Of a stretch of 64,000 nucleotides of DNA, positions 1-12,031 are shown one piece after another. The notes below the pieces were generated by a model, which did not search any database, was not told where the DNA came from, and saw nothing but the letters and a program-made list of their open reading frames with translations. A program made the position numbers and the translations under genes. Origin of the DNA: Gorsachius magnificus (taxonomy: Eukaryota > Chordata > Aves > Pelecaniformes > Ardeidae); NCBI GenBank assembly GCA_034008185.1, contig CM067084.1:61580599-61644598 (forward strand), in the 5' to 3' direction. Each line of letters opens with the position of its first letter. Positions within the stretch are counted from its first letter, which is position 1.

Positions 1-3000
1 TATGTAATTCAGATCTAGGGGATTTCAGTGCTTTAACTTTCTGATATGAGAACTGACATAGGCTCTTAGTCTCAGAGTCTTACAGAAACCTATCTTGTGC
101 TGTGCTAAGCATTTCAGTGAGAATTTGGTGATCTCTTCCTGGGACTGGAGTTCACAATGTTGGACTCCATAGGCACCTTATGAAGAAAATTCAGAAGAAA
201 ATTTCAAACAAGATGATTGTTCAGAATATTTTTAGAAAACGAGGATGGAGGATTTAATGTTTAATGTTTATTTTTTTAAAAAGGTTTTTTAAAAAGGTTT
301 AATTTTTAATGCCAAATTTACTTCTTTCAAGTTATTTGACATTACATAGGATTTTGATTCAGCAGAGTGATATGACAATGTACTTAAATCACAATGCAAC
401 TAAAAATTACACTTAGCAGAGCATACCAACTACAAGACGAATGTGATTCTCAGTACTGATCTCTAGAATATGCTCACTACCATGATGCTGGGTGTCCTCC
501 ATCTCCGAGAAGGAATACATGGCTTGAAGCCAGCTCAAGCCTGTTGCTCTCTTCAAATTCTTTTTGTTGATTGTTTGATTTTTGTACTTTATGATAAGTT
601 GATCCACACATACCCTCCACCTCTGATCCCACACTTGCTGAGTCAGGATGACATTTGCATTCTTTTGATTAATTCAGGATCAAACATTTGCACAACCAGA
701 TGTTCCTATCAACTGATACAGCTATTAATATATAATAAAGGACATCCTCTAGTTCCCTTTGTGTTAAGCCTGTCTGTCTTTGCAGCAGGAGTGGTCAGTC
801 ACTCCACCCATATTTTCACTGAGCTTCATGAGCACGTTGCCCTTGCCCATCATCTCTGAACTGTATTCCGTTGTAGGGTTGTAACTAATCAGTCACAAAT
901 AGCCATAGAAATCAATAGGGAAGAGAAGAAATGAAGGTCTTCCTCTTTTATGGATGGTGGCACCAGTCTGGTCTCTCTATTACATAATGTTATCTTAAAC
1001 TAGCAGTAACTCATTATAGTAGTGCTTTGAACACCATATTATGTATTTTGGTGGAAGTCACTTGCAAAAGAGATGATGCTTAAGCAGCTAAGTGATATAT
1101 TTTTTTTTTCAAACCATGCTGTTTGAGTAAAATATCTATAGTCTGCCTAAAGCATGCTTATGCACTTTATTAATTTTATGAATGTCAGTCTTGCTGGCTT
1201 TTCTGAGAATGTCACAACTTAACAGGTTTCTAAGTCAGCCAGACACAAGAAATGAAACATGTGGGTCTGCAAGTCTTCTACAAATTTCAGAAAGGTTAGC
1301 AAGTTCTGACACTAGCCTTTTTGGTATACAAGCTTCAAGAAGGTAATGTTTGAAATATAGTAAGCTCCATATTCTGTGAGTATTAATTAAAAAGTGTTCA
1401 AAAACACTCTTCCTTTTCCCCACTGTTTTCTTTCAGGATGAGACATTTTCTTTGGTCTTTCTGTTATACTCCAGTAAACTTCAACAATTAGTAGTGCTGT
1501 AAGAAGAATGGGAGGATGCCTTCCCACAGATATTTCTATCTCTCTGTGAACTGAAATGAGGGAATTACATTTGTTGGATGGAGAATTTTACTAATACAGA
1601 TAATTTGAATGGTAAAAATATAAATTATAAATTAATTCAATTTCCATGTATGCATTTATGTGTTCTTACCATGCTTTCTAAACTTCTTAAGTATGTTCTT
1701 ATACAAAATTGAGAGCTTTTAAACCAGATCATATGTAACTGTCATATGAAACTAATTTCTGTGAAAGAGGGAGTTATTACTATTCCACTAGAGATCAAAA
1801 CAGGCTTATCCATTGACTTTTCAACATATGCATCTACTGGTTTCCATCCCCAGCTCCTCTGAGAAATGTCATAGTTTCTCTCTTTAAGAGATTTTTATTT
1901 AAGAATCATATAATGATACCACTCTGACTAAAAGCTTTATTTCAAACTATCTTAAGTAACTTAATGAATAATAGCCAGTATTCATTTAGTAGGTGCTGAA
2001 ATACTACTGGTACAATATTTTTGTGTAAAAATTAATATTTTTTGAAATAAATTAAAAAAGAAATATGCAGGACAGGAAAATAATAAGTTGTGGGTTTACT
2101 TTTTTAAATTTTTTTTAAGCACTATCACTTGTCAGAAAGCTCCAGCAAAAAGAATTGAAGATCTGGTTCTCTCTGTCCTCCCAAAAAAAAGAAAGATATT
2201 TTTCTAACAAGTCCTAGAATATTCACCTGTCTCCAGTTTGTTTCTATGCGTTTCACAGAAGACTTGGAAGGTTAAAATGGGATTCCTCATGCGTGCAAGA
2301 ATTTAACCAAGTCGGACAGTACTGAAATGTCAAGGAAGTGGAGCAAATGGCCAGCTGACATAGAGATAGGCACTAGTATGTGGCCAGCTGCACCTGTTTA
2401 TTCATTTAGGATCCCCAGTGTCTAATATTTTGCTAAAGATTCAAGAAACTTAGTTCTATTTTCCATGCAGAGTACCCCTCCCATGGTATTTTTTCAGTGT
2501 GTCTTTTCTTAACATAAATAATATAAAAGTTACAGAATGAGAAAAAATGACTCATCATCTCACTGTTCAGGGAACCATAGGAAATGTGAGTTCAAGTCTC
2601 TCCTCCAATATGTTTCATAACATCATGTATACATGCATTTTTCTTCACCCCAAAGCCCACAACATCTTTGTGACTAAAGCTAGGCAATCTTCAGGTACTT
2701 TATTTTTAGCACTCATGTTAGTCACATTTTAGGTTTAGGAAGAATTTTACCCTCCTTTTCAGATTAGCCTTGAGGAGGAAAGGTATTTCATTTTTGGTTC
2801 AGCAGTAAAGGGAGTACAGGATGTTGTGTTTAAAAACTTTATTGTACCAATGTAACAATTACCCAGTATAGGTAATCATTCAGAAGTGTTAATTCCTGTT
2901 TGGCAAGGACTAGCTCTGTCACAGTTGTAGTGGGATTCCTGATGTTTGGTGTATAGAGGTGAAGTCTATAGTTTAGGACTTGCAAGCTCCTCTTACAGTT

Positions 3001-3841
3001 CTGGCAATTTCACCACTATTCATACAGTCAGGATGGGGTCAGGAACTGCAGAGCAAAACAGGACAGCCACAGAGCTGGAGGCATTCCATGTTTCCACAGT
3101 ATAAGTTCTTTACAGAAAAGGAGAGAAAACCTGAGGACACAACAGCAGCTGGAGTGGGAAAGGGATTGTGGTTTTCCTGTAGTTGATGTACAAAAACAAA
3201 GAGCAAGGAGATGGTATACTTGTATCAAATAGCATGATTAAAAGGCACATATTCTGTTCCAGATAAATCACTGCCAGGTAAAATATCATCGCCACCTAAT
3301 AAAGTGAGAGTTTAGTTAACTTATCAACATCACTGCTATCTTATCTTTCATTTTGTAGCATTCACAACAATGATTATGTTGGTAATGTAGAAGGAGAAAT
3401 GGAATCCAACCATATCAGCTTTACACCTTCTGACTCTGCAGTTCTGACAGAAAGAAAAGTGCTAAGAGATTATTTTATAGTCAATGAAGTCAGCATATTT
3501 TCTTCATGATACACTTAAGAGAGAGTTCTGTTGAGTAAGGTGCCATTAAGACACATTTACTCTGAAAGAAATTACCCAATTTATTTTTTACTTCCCTTAA
3601 TATGCTTAGAGAATTGTACAGAGACCTTTGAACAACCATCCTGCACTATTTCTTACATTCAGTACAGAAATTATAATGTCAGAAGATGAAAAATAATAAA
3701 CTATATAAACATATTTTGCTGCCAAAATGTATGCAGTAAAAAGCCTTATACCAAGGTATTTCCCAACAGGGCAATAAGCCCATACACCTGTGATCTTCCT
3801 TCCTGAAAACTCTTTGTACAACCAACAGTATAGCCAAGAAA
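1..3841. other. Unique AT-rich DNA, no gene recognised
   Basis: I see no recognisable gene or repeat family here. Low-complexity T and A runs are scattered through it. A 129-codon ATG-started frame lies at 470-859 on the plus strand but resembles nothing I know. A short open segment with good splice signals (1437-1498) is discussed under findings. The stretch could be intergenic or intronic. Confidence 0.6.
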
Positions 3842-4068
3842 CATAGAATCATAGAATCATTTAGATGGGAAAAGACCTTTAAGATCATCAAGTGCACCAC
3901 TAAACCATGCCACATCTGCACATGTAAAAATACCTCAAGGGATGGTGACTCAACTACTTCCCAGGGCAGCCCGTTCCCATGCTCGATAACACTTTCAGTG
4001 AATAATTTTTTCCTAATATCCAATCTAAACCTCCCCTGGCGCAGCTTGAGGCTGTTTCCTCTCATCTT
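3842..4068 (-). mobile_element. CR1 LINE, 5'-truncated 3' end
   Basis: The plus strand begins with CATAGAATCATAGAATCAT, the reverse complement of the CR1 3' tail, so the element is read on the minus strand. It continues with the typical CR1 segment for a 3' end (ACCTTTAAGATCATCAAG), then the region encoding the carboxy-terminal tail of ORF2. The minus-strand frame still shows [15 protein letters not shown] and [14 protein letters not shown], matching the conserved CR1 C-terminus. Only about 225 bp remain, as expected for the common 5' truncation of CR1. The right edge is approximate, because similarity fades after the segment reading CTGTTTCCTCTCATC. It is a dead fragment with no reverse transcriptase domain. 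The same subfamily end appears at 52721-52907. Confidence 0.92.
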
Positions 4069-6241
4069 AGATGCCTTATGCCCCACTGGATCCGATACTG
4101 ACATTCATAACCTACAAGGTGCTATAAGGCACTTTTCCCCTTAAATAGTAATTACTAATATAATGATCTTGATTTTCGGCTGTGAAAGAAAAAAAAAATA
4201 TCAGAGAAAATAAAAAAAAAATGAAGAAAAATGAAGTATACACAATGCAATGAAATATCACCCCAAAATAATCATCTACATGGCACCCCAGACAAGAAGC
4301 TGACTGATTACAGGAAGACCTTTTATCTTACAGTTGTGAGACTAAAATTGTTAGCAGAGACATCTTCAGAGGCACCTTTTCAAAGGGCAGCTATCTAATA
4401 GTACAAATTTTCTGTTCACTTTGATGTGGTCATTAATACACAGATTCAAGTCATTTAACACTAAGTAAAAGAGACTAAGTCATAAAATCTAGAGTAACAA
4501 AATCATAACAATTCAGTGAGAACAAATTTTCAACACATTACGGTGAAATAAAGCTGCAGAAGAAAAATTTAGAGGCAGGATGAGAACAAAAAGAGATATA
4601 AAGCAATCTGATATTTGCAATAGATCTATTTCAAGCATGATGTTTTCACTATGACAGAGATGTTCAACAGTGTTAGAAATGAAGAAGCACATAAATGTTG
4701 GATGCACTAAAAATCTAAAGTACATTACGAGTTGCATTTTATCTGCACTGCATGAGCAGTGATGTAGACGACATGTGATTCACTGACTAAGAATAAAAAG
4801 TGGCAGAGATAAAGATGTCCTTGAAAATGCCCTTTGTATTCCAGCTGACCTTTTCTCTCTAGGAAATAATATGGTTTATGAAACATTTGTCTTCAGGCAA
4901 GGCAGACAAAAGGGAATGAAACCCTGACCAGCTTTCCTGCCAGATCATACCAATCGGCATGCACATGGGAGTGTATTGAGCTGGATCCTTCAATCAAAAT
5001 GTAAATTGTGTGTCATTACTTATTATCCAGGCTCTGAGCAAGCTCTCTGCAAGCCAGAACTCATGGCTGACAAATTTTTGAATACTAAATGAGTAGTGGT
5101 ACCAGCAGAGATACAGACTCAACAAAGGAAAAATAATGTGCAATTTATATATTGTATACAAGACCATATTTCCAGAAAGCCAAGCCTCAAGAAACAGTAT
5201 GGATTTTGAGATACTTACAGAAGCTGAAGCAGATATCCTACATTGGAAAAGATATTCCTCTTATACAGCTTTGCTAACAGTAAACACAGTGACAAAAAAT
5301 ATGGAAAAAAATACTTTATGGAGTTCATCTTGTCTCCAATCAAAAGCACAGAGGAGTATAGGAGAGATGCCATGATGAATTTGAAAAAATTCAAGTAATT
5401 TAATCAAGAAGTATGATAGTAAATGATACAGATTCAGACAAAACACATGCAAATCTCTCTGAAATGCAAAGACATAAAAGTAGAAAGTAAAAGATAAAAA
5501 TAAGGAGAAATAGACAAGAAATACCCATGTTATTTGGAATATGATTTTGCAAGAGAAGAATCCACAAAAATTAACTGTAAAAAAACATAAAAAGCAAAAG
5601 CTGAAATATGTTACATGAAGCCAGACTTAAGATTTCAGGAAACTGGATATTGAAAACACACAGGATGCACAGGAGCAAATGGAAGGATTTATAAAAAACA
5701 GGGAACATAAAGGTCTGGCAGATCAGAGTGTAAGAAAGGATGCTTTGTCAAAAATAGATCAGAAAATGAAACATATAACACACTGCTGGTAGAAATCTGA
5801 ATATACATTGATAGTAAAGACAAGGGGATAAATAGAGCCTAACCTGCTATTCTGAATGTTTCAAGGCTTCTGGAAAAGACAACAGGGTGATTTGTAAGGA
5901 AGAGGGAAATAGGAAAAAGTTGGCAGAATTCAGGAAGGTTCAAAAAGAAAAATTAGTTTAACTTTTAGCAGGTCATTAGAATTATTAAAATCAAAGTGCA
6001 ATCTTATTTCAGAGACCAAAGGGAGCTGGGCAGCTGGGAGAGGATATGGTTTCTTTCTCCGAAGAATACCTCAGTGCAGAGTAACAAAGATGTCCATGTA
6101 ATTAGAACGATAAGAGTGAGCAATATAATTTACTTAATATAAAATTCACAGACTCATGACACGGAACAAGATATGATAACATCATAAGACTGATAATTCA
6201 AGAATTCACATCAGCAAAAAAACCATCCTGTATGTCATTTG
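4069..6241. other. Unique AT-rich DNA, no gene recognised
   Basis: No gene or known repeat is visible. The stretch 5500-6000 is purine-rich on the plus strand. Short ATG-started frames occur at 4513-4737 (minus) and 5136-5375 (plus), with no recognisable protein, and look like chance. Confidence 0.6.
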
Positions 6242-6653
6242 TGTCACCTTATTTTCCACGCCAGAAGCATGGCACCACCGGAACTAACAGGCCCTGCTCG
6301 GCCTCCCTGGAACCTCCCCCCACTCTGCCCAAGTCCCAGGACCCCATTTCAGCCGCCCAGGACTGGGAGTCCTTGTCCCAGTGATGCTGAAGCAGGGCTG
6401 GGCTCCAGCCCCCCACAGCCTTCCTTGGCCACATGGGGCCAGGCCTACCCACGGGCCTACATCCCAGCTCAGTCTCGGCCTGTCCTCAGCCCCAGGGAGG
6501 CACCTGATACTGGGGCTGGGGTTGCCATGGCTGCCCCCAGCTGGGGCAGTGGGACAGGCCTGGCTGCCAGGCCCAGCCCTGATGCCCCTGGAAGACCCCT
6601 TCTGGTCCTGGTTCCTGGCCCCCAGGGAATTGCCAGCCACCACTGCTGTGACA
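6242..6653. other. GC-rich block of unknown origin
   Basis: About 410 bp that are strikingly C- and G-rich stand between flanks that are clearly AT-rich. The composition changes sharply on both sides, which suggests an inserted sequence. The block is bounded by TGTCAC on the left and GTGACA on the right, a 6-bp inverted repeat with TG and CA ends as in LTRs. The five bases outside (atttg and gttcg) agree at only three positions. No AATAAA is visible inside. Open frames run on both strands (167 codons plus, 119 codons minus), but this is expected where stop codons are rare through high GC, and the proline-rich product matches nothing I know. An old LTR, or retrocopied GC-rich sequence, are both possible. 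Confidence 0.4.
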
Positions 6654-8449
6654 GTTCGTTCTTCAGTACATATTCAGTGTGGTACAGTCTCTCATTACAT
6701 GAGCTCTTGCTAATTTTTCCTGTGCTATGTCCCTGCCCCTGAATCACTGAATCAACAAAACTGATGATGCTGACTTAATAAGAAAATTTTTTTTTCTGCT
6801 CATGTGGTGCATTATTTTCTTACATACACTATTTATACTCTGCTGTGAATACAGGTATTCTTTTCTGAATGTCTACCACTAGTCAGTTAGATTAGACAAT
6901 AGTAACTTGACCACTAGTCAGTTGTTAAAAACACATAAACCAGCTAAAAAATCATGCCAGGGAAGTTCCACAAAAGTCCCGAGACTGTCAGATCAATAAG
7001 AAGCCTACAGCTTTTTTTACTACAGGCAAAAATCATATTTAGTAGCCTATGTAACAACCATAAAAGTACAAAAATTATGGCTCAAACTTCCAAAAAAGTA
7101 AGTCTCTGCTATAATTGATACTTTTATTTTAAAGTTATTTTTGTGGTCAAATGTTTTATATGGCTGGTCTCTTGACTTTTGCTTTCTAATCCAACATCCA
7201 CTCATTGTGTATCTTAGAACAATGTGTAGTATAGTGAAACGTGATTTTTTTACTAGTGCAGGAATTCCCTTAAATTAGCAATCAGAATGTCACTAGACAG
7301 CACATGTAGAAATATGAAAAACGTAACATGGAGCATGCAGTCCTGTGAGTTCTAACATCTTTATTCTGTTAAAATATTGTACCTTTAACAATAAAGACTG
7401 TGTTTCTTGAGATGCTTTGTGACAGGGTCTCCTACTTCCTGGAAACAAAGCAAAACTTCTCACATATTACTACAATCTCAAATATATCCTTAACCAGGAG
7501 AACAACGTTTTTCCTCGCTTTCTGAAATGTCCCTGCAGAGTGACTGCAAACATCTGCATCAGGTCAACCGAGGTGACACTGTGAGCCAGCCTGGCAGCTC
7601 TACAAAGTGTGTCAACTGTTTTTAGGTCACTCTTAGCCCACAGAGGTACTTTTGTGCAAAGCCAAAAGACCAGTTTTGTGGTCTTAGACTTGGAGAGGAA
7701 GTGACGGCAGCTGGGTATTCCATAAGACCAGTTTACTTTGAAGTGAAGGGCAAGGAGCAGTTAGCCATCGCTGCTTAGCTTCTGAGACAAGGCATTTGCA
7801 TTCATATTAAAAAAGATGACAATAGCATTCTTCTATCTTATAGCAAACTGAAAGTAGCTATGTTGGAAAACCTGAACAGAATCCTCATTGAAAACAGTGA
7901 CAGAAGCTTCCTCTCAAAACAGAGACAAACCAAGAACAAAGTCTTAAAAAAGCCAGAATTAATGGAATATGAGTACAGAGAAACGCCCAAGTCAGGAACG
8001 TGCCTTTTTCTTTAATCTTCCTAAAATGCTCTGTGCTTCAACTTTGTCAGCTGTGAGGCTTGATGTTATGGCTGATTTTATTTAACAATTAAGTTAGTAC
8101 ACGTTCTAAAGACTTGTTCTATTTGTGTAATCAAAATGTCTTTTGCTTTAGAAGGTCATTTGGCTAGACTTAAATCAATAGAATTTAGGCACTTAATTCA
8201 ATGAAGTAGTTTGGACGGTCTCACTCATGGTTTGTCCATAGCTTTAGAGACCATCTACAAAAACACGTCTTCTGTGGTGTTACGCTGTTCATCAGAATTA
8301 TGTCTCAGTATAGTGTCCTTAAAAACTAATTTTGCTGAGTTTTATAAAATGAGTGTGATTTTTGGTTTGAAATAAATGTAAGACCTGTAGCAAGGATGAA
8401 TGATTCTGTGATGTGATGAATAGCAGTAAAACTACCTAACACTGCTTTG
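6654..8449. other. Unique AT-rich DNA, no gene recognised
   Basis: No repeat family or gene recognised. A 72-bp segment (7026-7097) lies between a strong acceptor-like site and a consensus GTAAGT donor; see findings. The rest looks like ordinary non-coding sequence. Confidence 0.55.
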
Positions 8450-8518
8450 GGCAGGAAGTTTTAATACATAATCTCTTCAGGTTTCTTCCTACCTGAATTA
8501 TCCTATGATCCTGTGACA
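8450..8518 (+). mobile_element. Decayed CR1 LINE 3' tail
   Basis: The sequence ending CTGAATTATCCTATGATCCTGTGA is a mutated form of the CR1 3' end, where TTCCAACCTGAA is followed by TTCTATGATTCTGTGA. Upstream, ATCTCTTCAGGTTTCTTCC matches the usual lead-in. It reads on the plus strand. The body of the element cannot be followed further left, so this is either very short or very old. A GATTCTGTGA about 100 bp to the left may belong to it. Confidence 0.55.
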
Positions 8519-11319
8519 TACAATAAGAAGTTGGGGCAGAGATTTATGGTGACAGTGAAATGCTGGAGGTGCAAAGGATGAAGGCAAGACATGTCTCAGC
8601 CATCAAAATGTCTCACTTGAGCTCTGAATCTCTTAACCCATTTAGCAAAGTAAGAGGTATGGTGAACATGCAAAAACTCTTATGCTCTAGCTTATGCTTC
8701 TGTGTAATTTCAGGATGCAGCAAACCATAAGAATAGCATTCAAAACTGACAAGTGCCTGTATGGCTGCTTAGTGTCTTCTTTAGAGTGAGCTGCGTAGGA
8801 TTTTTTTTTTTTCTTTCCTATTTAAAGAGGCAGACTCTGAAAAGTTAGTCTCCAGGCAACCGTCCAACTCTTCAATGGCTGGCCAGACACCACTTGAATC
8901 ATCTATGTGTAGCAGTTAACAAACAACTGTCTGATGCAAGACACAGATTGAAATTACAGCAATGAAAGAGGCACAGATTTCCTGGTTGAAAATAAATGGT
9001 TCCATCTTGACCTATGTTAACATTATCCAGTGCAATATGTGCAGACAAAAAAACATGGTGGAAACAATCTTACATGGTTTTGTACTTATAGACTCATATG
9101 CAAAAACTTACCGAGTTCTAAAAATGGAAACTCTTTAAAATCACACACTCACATGTATATGTACATCATCTGCATAGGAGATAAATATACACATATGTGT
9201 ATACATATATGCATAGCTACAGATAGTGTTCTGTAGTTAAATATATCAGAAGAGTAGAATATAACTCATGGCAGAAAAATTCCAGTGTATAATATTGGCA
9301 TTTATTTTTCACATCATGAATCATAAAGATTGTGAAACTAGTCCAGCAGACAATCAAGTCATATTATCCCTTAAAAAAATTATTATAAACCTTTCAAAGC
9401 GTACCGTATTTAATGCCTATAACCATGACTTATTTATCTGGTGATTTCTGTTCACATGTACAGTATAATACTGATTCCCAAGTGGAAAAATACTAACAGA
9501 GCAGTCCTAGGTTGAAGTCAAAATTTGTCTATATAAGAATGTCTGCGTTTAATTTTGTATATGTCAAAGCTTTATTCTTCAGGGGGAGGTGGAAGCTTTT
9601 TGCTACCTTTGTTCTAGGTAACATGATCTAGGTAAAATGATATATTTACTTTTATTAATTTCATAATTTTTATGTGCACAATGTAGTTGAAACTTTTTTA
9701 AATCTGAAATTAGGGCAAGAATGGTTAAACCCCACCATATTCCCAATATGTTACTGATTTACTGATGAAACAATGAAGTCACACAAAATAGTTGTGTTTG
9801 TTTTCTTAAAAACTGTTTGATTTTCTCTTTCATTTTTTCAATTTGTTTCACATGAAGTAATTTAAGAAAAAAAATATAGTTTCCCTTAGTATTTTTAATT
9901 TATATTCAATATTCCACCACTAAGATATCTAACAATCCTTTTAGGATTTTACTATAATGAATAGTAAACATTATTATAGGAATAAATCTCTGCAGAAGAA
10001 GATGTAAAAACAATAATCTGCCATTCTACTTGAGCAAAACACATCTGGGAGAACTGATTTACTTGGTCTTTTTCTGTTTATCCTAAAATACAATATAGGG
10101 ACTTTAACTCTGCTTTCACATCAGAGTTCAGAACAAATACACATTAATGTTATTGAACTACAAATTAGCCTGCTTCTTATGCAGGAGTTTGCCTCTAAAA
10201 TATTATGTTGATGTCCAACAATAAAAAAAGAGAATATTGTCACCTGACATCTTTTTTTCTGGTGTGTTTCATATAATAATAAGCAACAAGTCATGTCAGT
10301 TCTGACTCCCTGGTACAATTACCTTTTTTTTTGCTATGTCTAAAATATACAGGAAAGGTTACTAAGACCTTAAAAATGGCTGAATATTCAAGACAAGTTC
10401 CAACAGAAAACAACAAGATCACAGCAATTCTGCTGTTCAGCCTATCAGCATAACAAGAAACAGGAATGATCTTACTCAAGTATTAAACACTCACAGTACA
10501 GTTGCCTAAGTCATGAAGAGAAGGTATAATGTGAGATTTTGGCATGCTGATAATTTTTTTTCCTAGTATCTGTTACAAAGGAAAAATTCTCCATATAGTT
10601 CATTGACACAATATGTCAATCCTGTGAAGACTTCTGCTGCATAAAAAATGCTCCAAGCCCTATACCTACTTTGTCTTCTGATCTCTCAGGATTTGATGTC
10701 ATGAGGAAGCAGTCTCCCCTCAAAACTATGACTACATGTGTTCCCCTACATTAGAGTAACTTAGTGTTAGACTGTAGTTTATGCTGTCAAAACTTGTGTG
10801 TGTGAGCAGATGTCAGTTTTCCACAGAGTTGATGCACAAAGGGAAAGTGCTAGAGCTCAAACTGTCAACACCCTATTTGGAGCAGATGCGGTCTGGCAAG
10901 TTAAAAAAGAAAAATGTTCAACCCTGGGGTCTGGCAGAGTTAAAAGTAAGAGAAGAATACAGTACTAGCACCCAGCTTCAAGGAAAGTCTGGGCTCTGCC
11001 AGGATTTATATCAAGGAATAATATAATATAGGATCTCTCCACTGACCATTACCTCAGCTCATACGTTGAGACTAGATGCCAGGAGTAAATAAGTATTTGG
11101 CACCCTGCTCTAAAAATTTAAACCAATGTAAATTGGGAAAACAACAAAACCAAAACAAAGAGCCAAATAGTTGTCTGTTTTCCTACTGCTGAACCTAATT
11201 TGTGGTAGCAAAGGGTTGTTAAACAATCAACATGTATCATTGTGGTTTGCAATGGTGAGAGAGAATATACTTAAGTAAAAGGGCTAAAACCCCAAAACCT
11301 CTCCAATCATGTATGAAGG
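8519..11319. other. Unique AT-rich DNA, TA/CA-rich patch, no gene
   Basis: No gene or clear transposable element. A patch rich in TA and CA dinucleotides lies near 9145-9215. An exon-like open segment at 10827-10945 is discussed under findings. The remainder shows only scattered homopolymer runs. Confidence 0.55.
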
Positions 11320-12031
11320 TGTCAGGAATGGGTGATTTAGACTGCTAAAAGAAGCATTGCCAAAAGTATCAGCAAAAGATGTTTTATTGAAATATGGTGT
11401 TATAAAATTGCAACTTAACAAAGTTTGATGGCAAGGTTTGCTCTATTACTTACTTCAGAAAGAATATAACAGTGATTCAAAACTTCCAAGATAGAATCAA
11501 AATTACAAAGATAAAATCAATACAGAATCTTAGTGCACTATAATACAAGGTTATGCACTATACTTACCAAAGATCTGCAGTTTGTAAGAGGTGTCTCTGC
11601 CTTGATGAGCAACCTTGAGAGGTGTCCCAGCTCAGGGGGAGATCAACACCATGCAGCCAGCTGTTTATCAGGGAGAGCTCAAAGAAGGCCCACTTAAGCT
11701 GTCATATTCATGAAATCAAGTGGTTGGCTTGTAGTCAAGTCATATGTGATAGGAAAGGTATGCATGAGACTCCTTGTACCCACAACTTCTTTTTTCCTAG
11801 ATAAATGAGTCTCGGAAAAGCCATCTGCTATTCACATGTCAGTCACATGATCAGTATTCCAAGCTCATATGCATTGATGCTCACTATCCCACTCTATTCC
11901 TTTGTGGGTTTTCAGAGAACAGATTGGAACTCAATAAGCTCTTGGCCCAGTTACAGCTTGGGCTTTTACCTCCTTTGCAGCCGGTACCAAATACCGCTAG
12001 TTTGGTTAAGGAGTTGAATGCATCCATCACA
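11320..12031 (-). mobile_element. Probable antisense LTR, family uncertain
   Basis: The block starts TGTCAGGAATGGG and can be closed at ATCCATCACA, giving TG and CA ends. A TTTATT at 11383-11388 is an AATAAA on the minus strand, about 65 bp from the left end. That is where a polyadenylation signal would fall if this is an LTR lying antisense. The segment beginning near 11400 (AACAAAGTTTGATGGCAAGG) resembles avian endogenous retrovirus LTR sequence as I remember it. No target duplication is convincing: gaagg on the left, aagag on the right. The right edge is therefore a guess. A unique non-coding region is the alternative. Confidence 0.4.
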
